A stretch of DNA of 64,000 nt from Branchinecta lynchi (lineage: Eukaryota > Arthropoda > Branchiopoda > Anostraca > Branchinectidae), in the NCBI GenBank assembly GCA_023053575.1, contig JAKZAP010000015.1, forward strand, positions 11,212,930 through 11,276,929, given 5' to 3'. The notes under the pieces are model-generated. The model was not told the DNA's origin, did no database searches, and worked only from the letters and a program-made list of their open reading frames with translations. Both the position numbers and the translations under genes were made by a program. Of this stretch, positions 63,904-64,000 are shown piece after piece. The stretch's first letter is position 1. Each line of letters starts with the position of its first letter.

Positions 63904-64000
63904 CCTTCCACCCAGTCTCGTTCCTGAGATTCAATACTTCATAAGTGTGTATCCTATTTCCCCAATTAAAATTATACTGATTTTCATCACTGTTTTAGAG

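Noticed and set aside
53041..64000. Upstream CWF19L2 exons in the right part of the window
   Set aside because: I looked for minus-strand exons with family motifs and splice sites and found none that I could support. They may lie beyond the window.

Overview
The window is nuclear DNA of an animal, most likely an aquatic invertebrate; I cannot name the species. Three short exons on the minus strand (51068-51159, 37101-37223, 8286-8381) join in phase. Together they encode a stretch characteristic of CWF19L2, a spliceosome-associated protein. The host gene therefore runs right to left through the window, and most of the rest is two very long introns (about 14 kb and 29 kb) filled with mobile DNA.

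The main object is a complete Maverick/Polinton, a self-synthesizing, virus-like transposon, at 10876-24500. It has 5'-AG...CT-3' ends, terminal inverted repeats (TIRs) of about 570-580 bp, and a perfect 6-bp target duplication (CCAGTC). It interrupts a repeat whose uninterrupted relatives lie at 26.0, 36.1 and 40.6 kb. Most genes lie on the minus strand. From right to left they are: a small SAP-like ORF and protein-primed DNA polymerase B, FtsK/HerA-type packaging ATPase, fiber-like protein, basic AT-hook/hydrophobic protein, adenain-like protease, zinc ribbon plus retroviral-type integrase, a conserved protein of unknown function, minor capsid (penton-like), a small pVI-like protein, and double jelly-roll major capsid. 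A membrane protein is encoded on the plus strand at the right end. Each TIR carries a copy of a 102-aa OB-fold-like gene. PolB and the integrase would replicate and insert the element. Capsid proteins, ATPase and protease would build a particle.

Three features of the Polinton stand out. Every recognisable ATG gene start (11 loci) is preceded so as to give TAAATG, often in the longer form CTAATAAATGG. Three adjacent domain pairs (zinc ribbon/integrase, AT-hook protein/protease, SAP/PolB) are each split by a -1 frame change, one of them at a T5A8 slippery run. The duplicated TIR gene differs between copies almost only at synonymous sites.

Outside the Polinton: 0-10 kb holds a satellite cluster, a 1.9-kb TIR element, a LINE with an intact 658-codon reverse-transcriptase ORF, and host exon 3. 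From 25 to 37 kb there are TIR elements, a decayed Ty3/Gypsy integrase, LINE 3' ends and short hAT-like elements. From 37 to 51 kb lie host exon 2, a broken APE-type LINE, several copies of a 137-bp-satellite TIR family, and host exon 1. From 51 to 64 kb there are LINE tails, hairpin MITEs and short tandem repeats, with no further exon that I can support.
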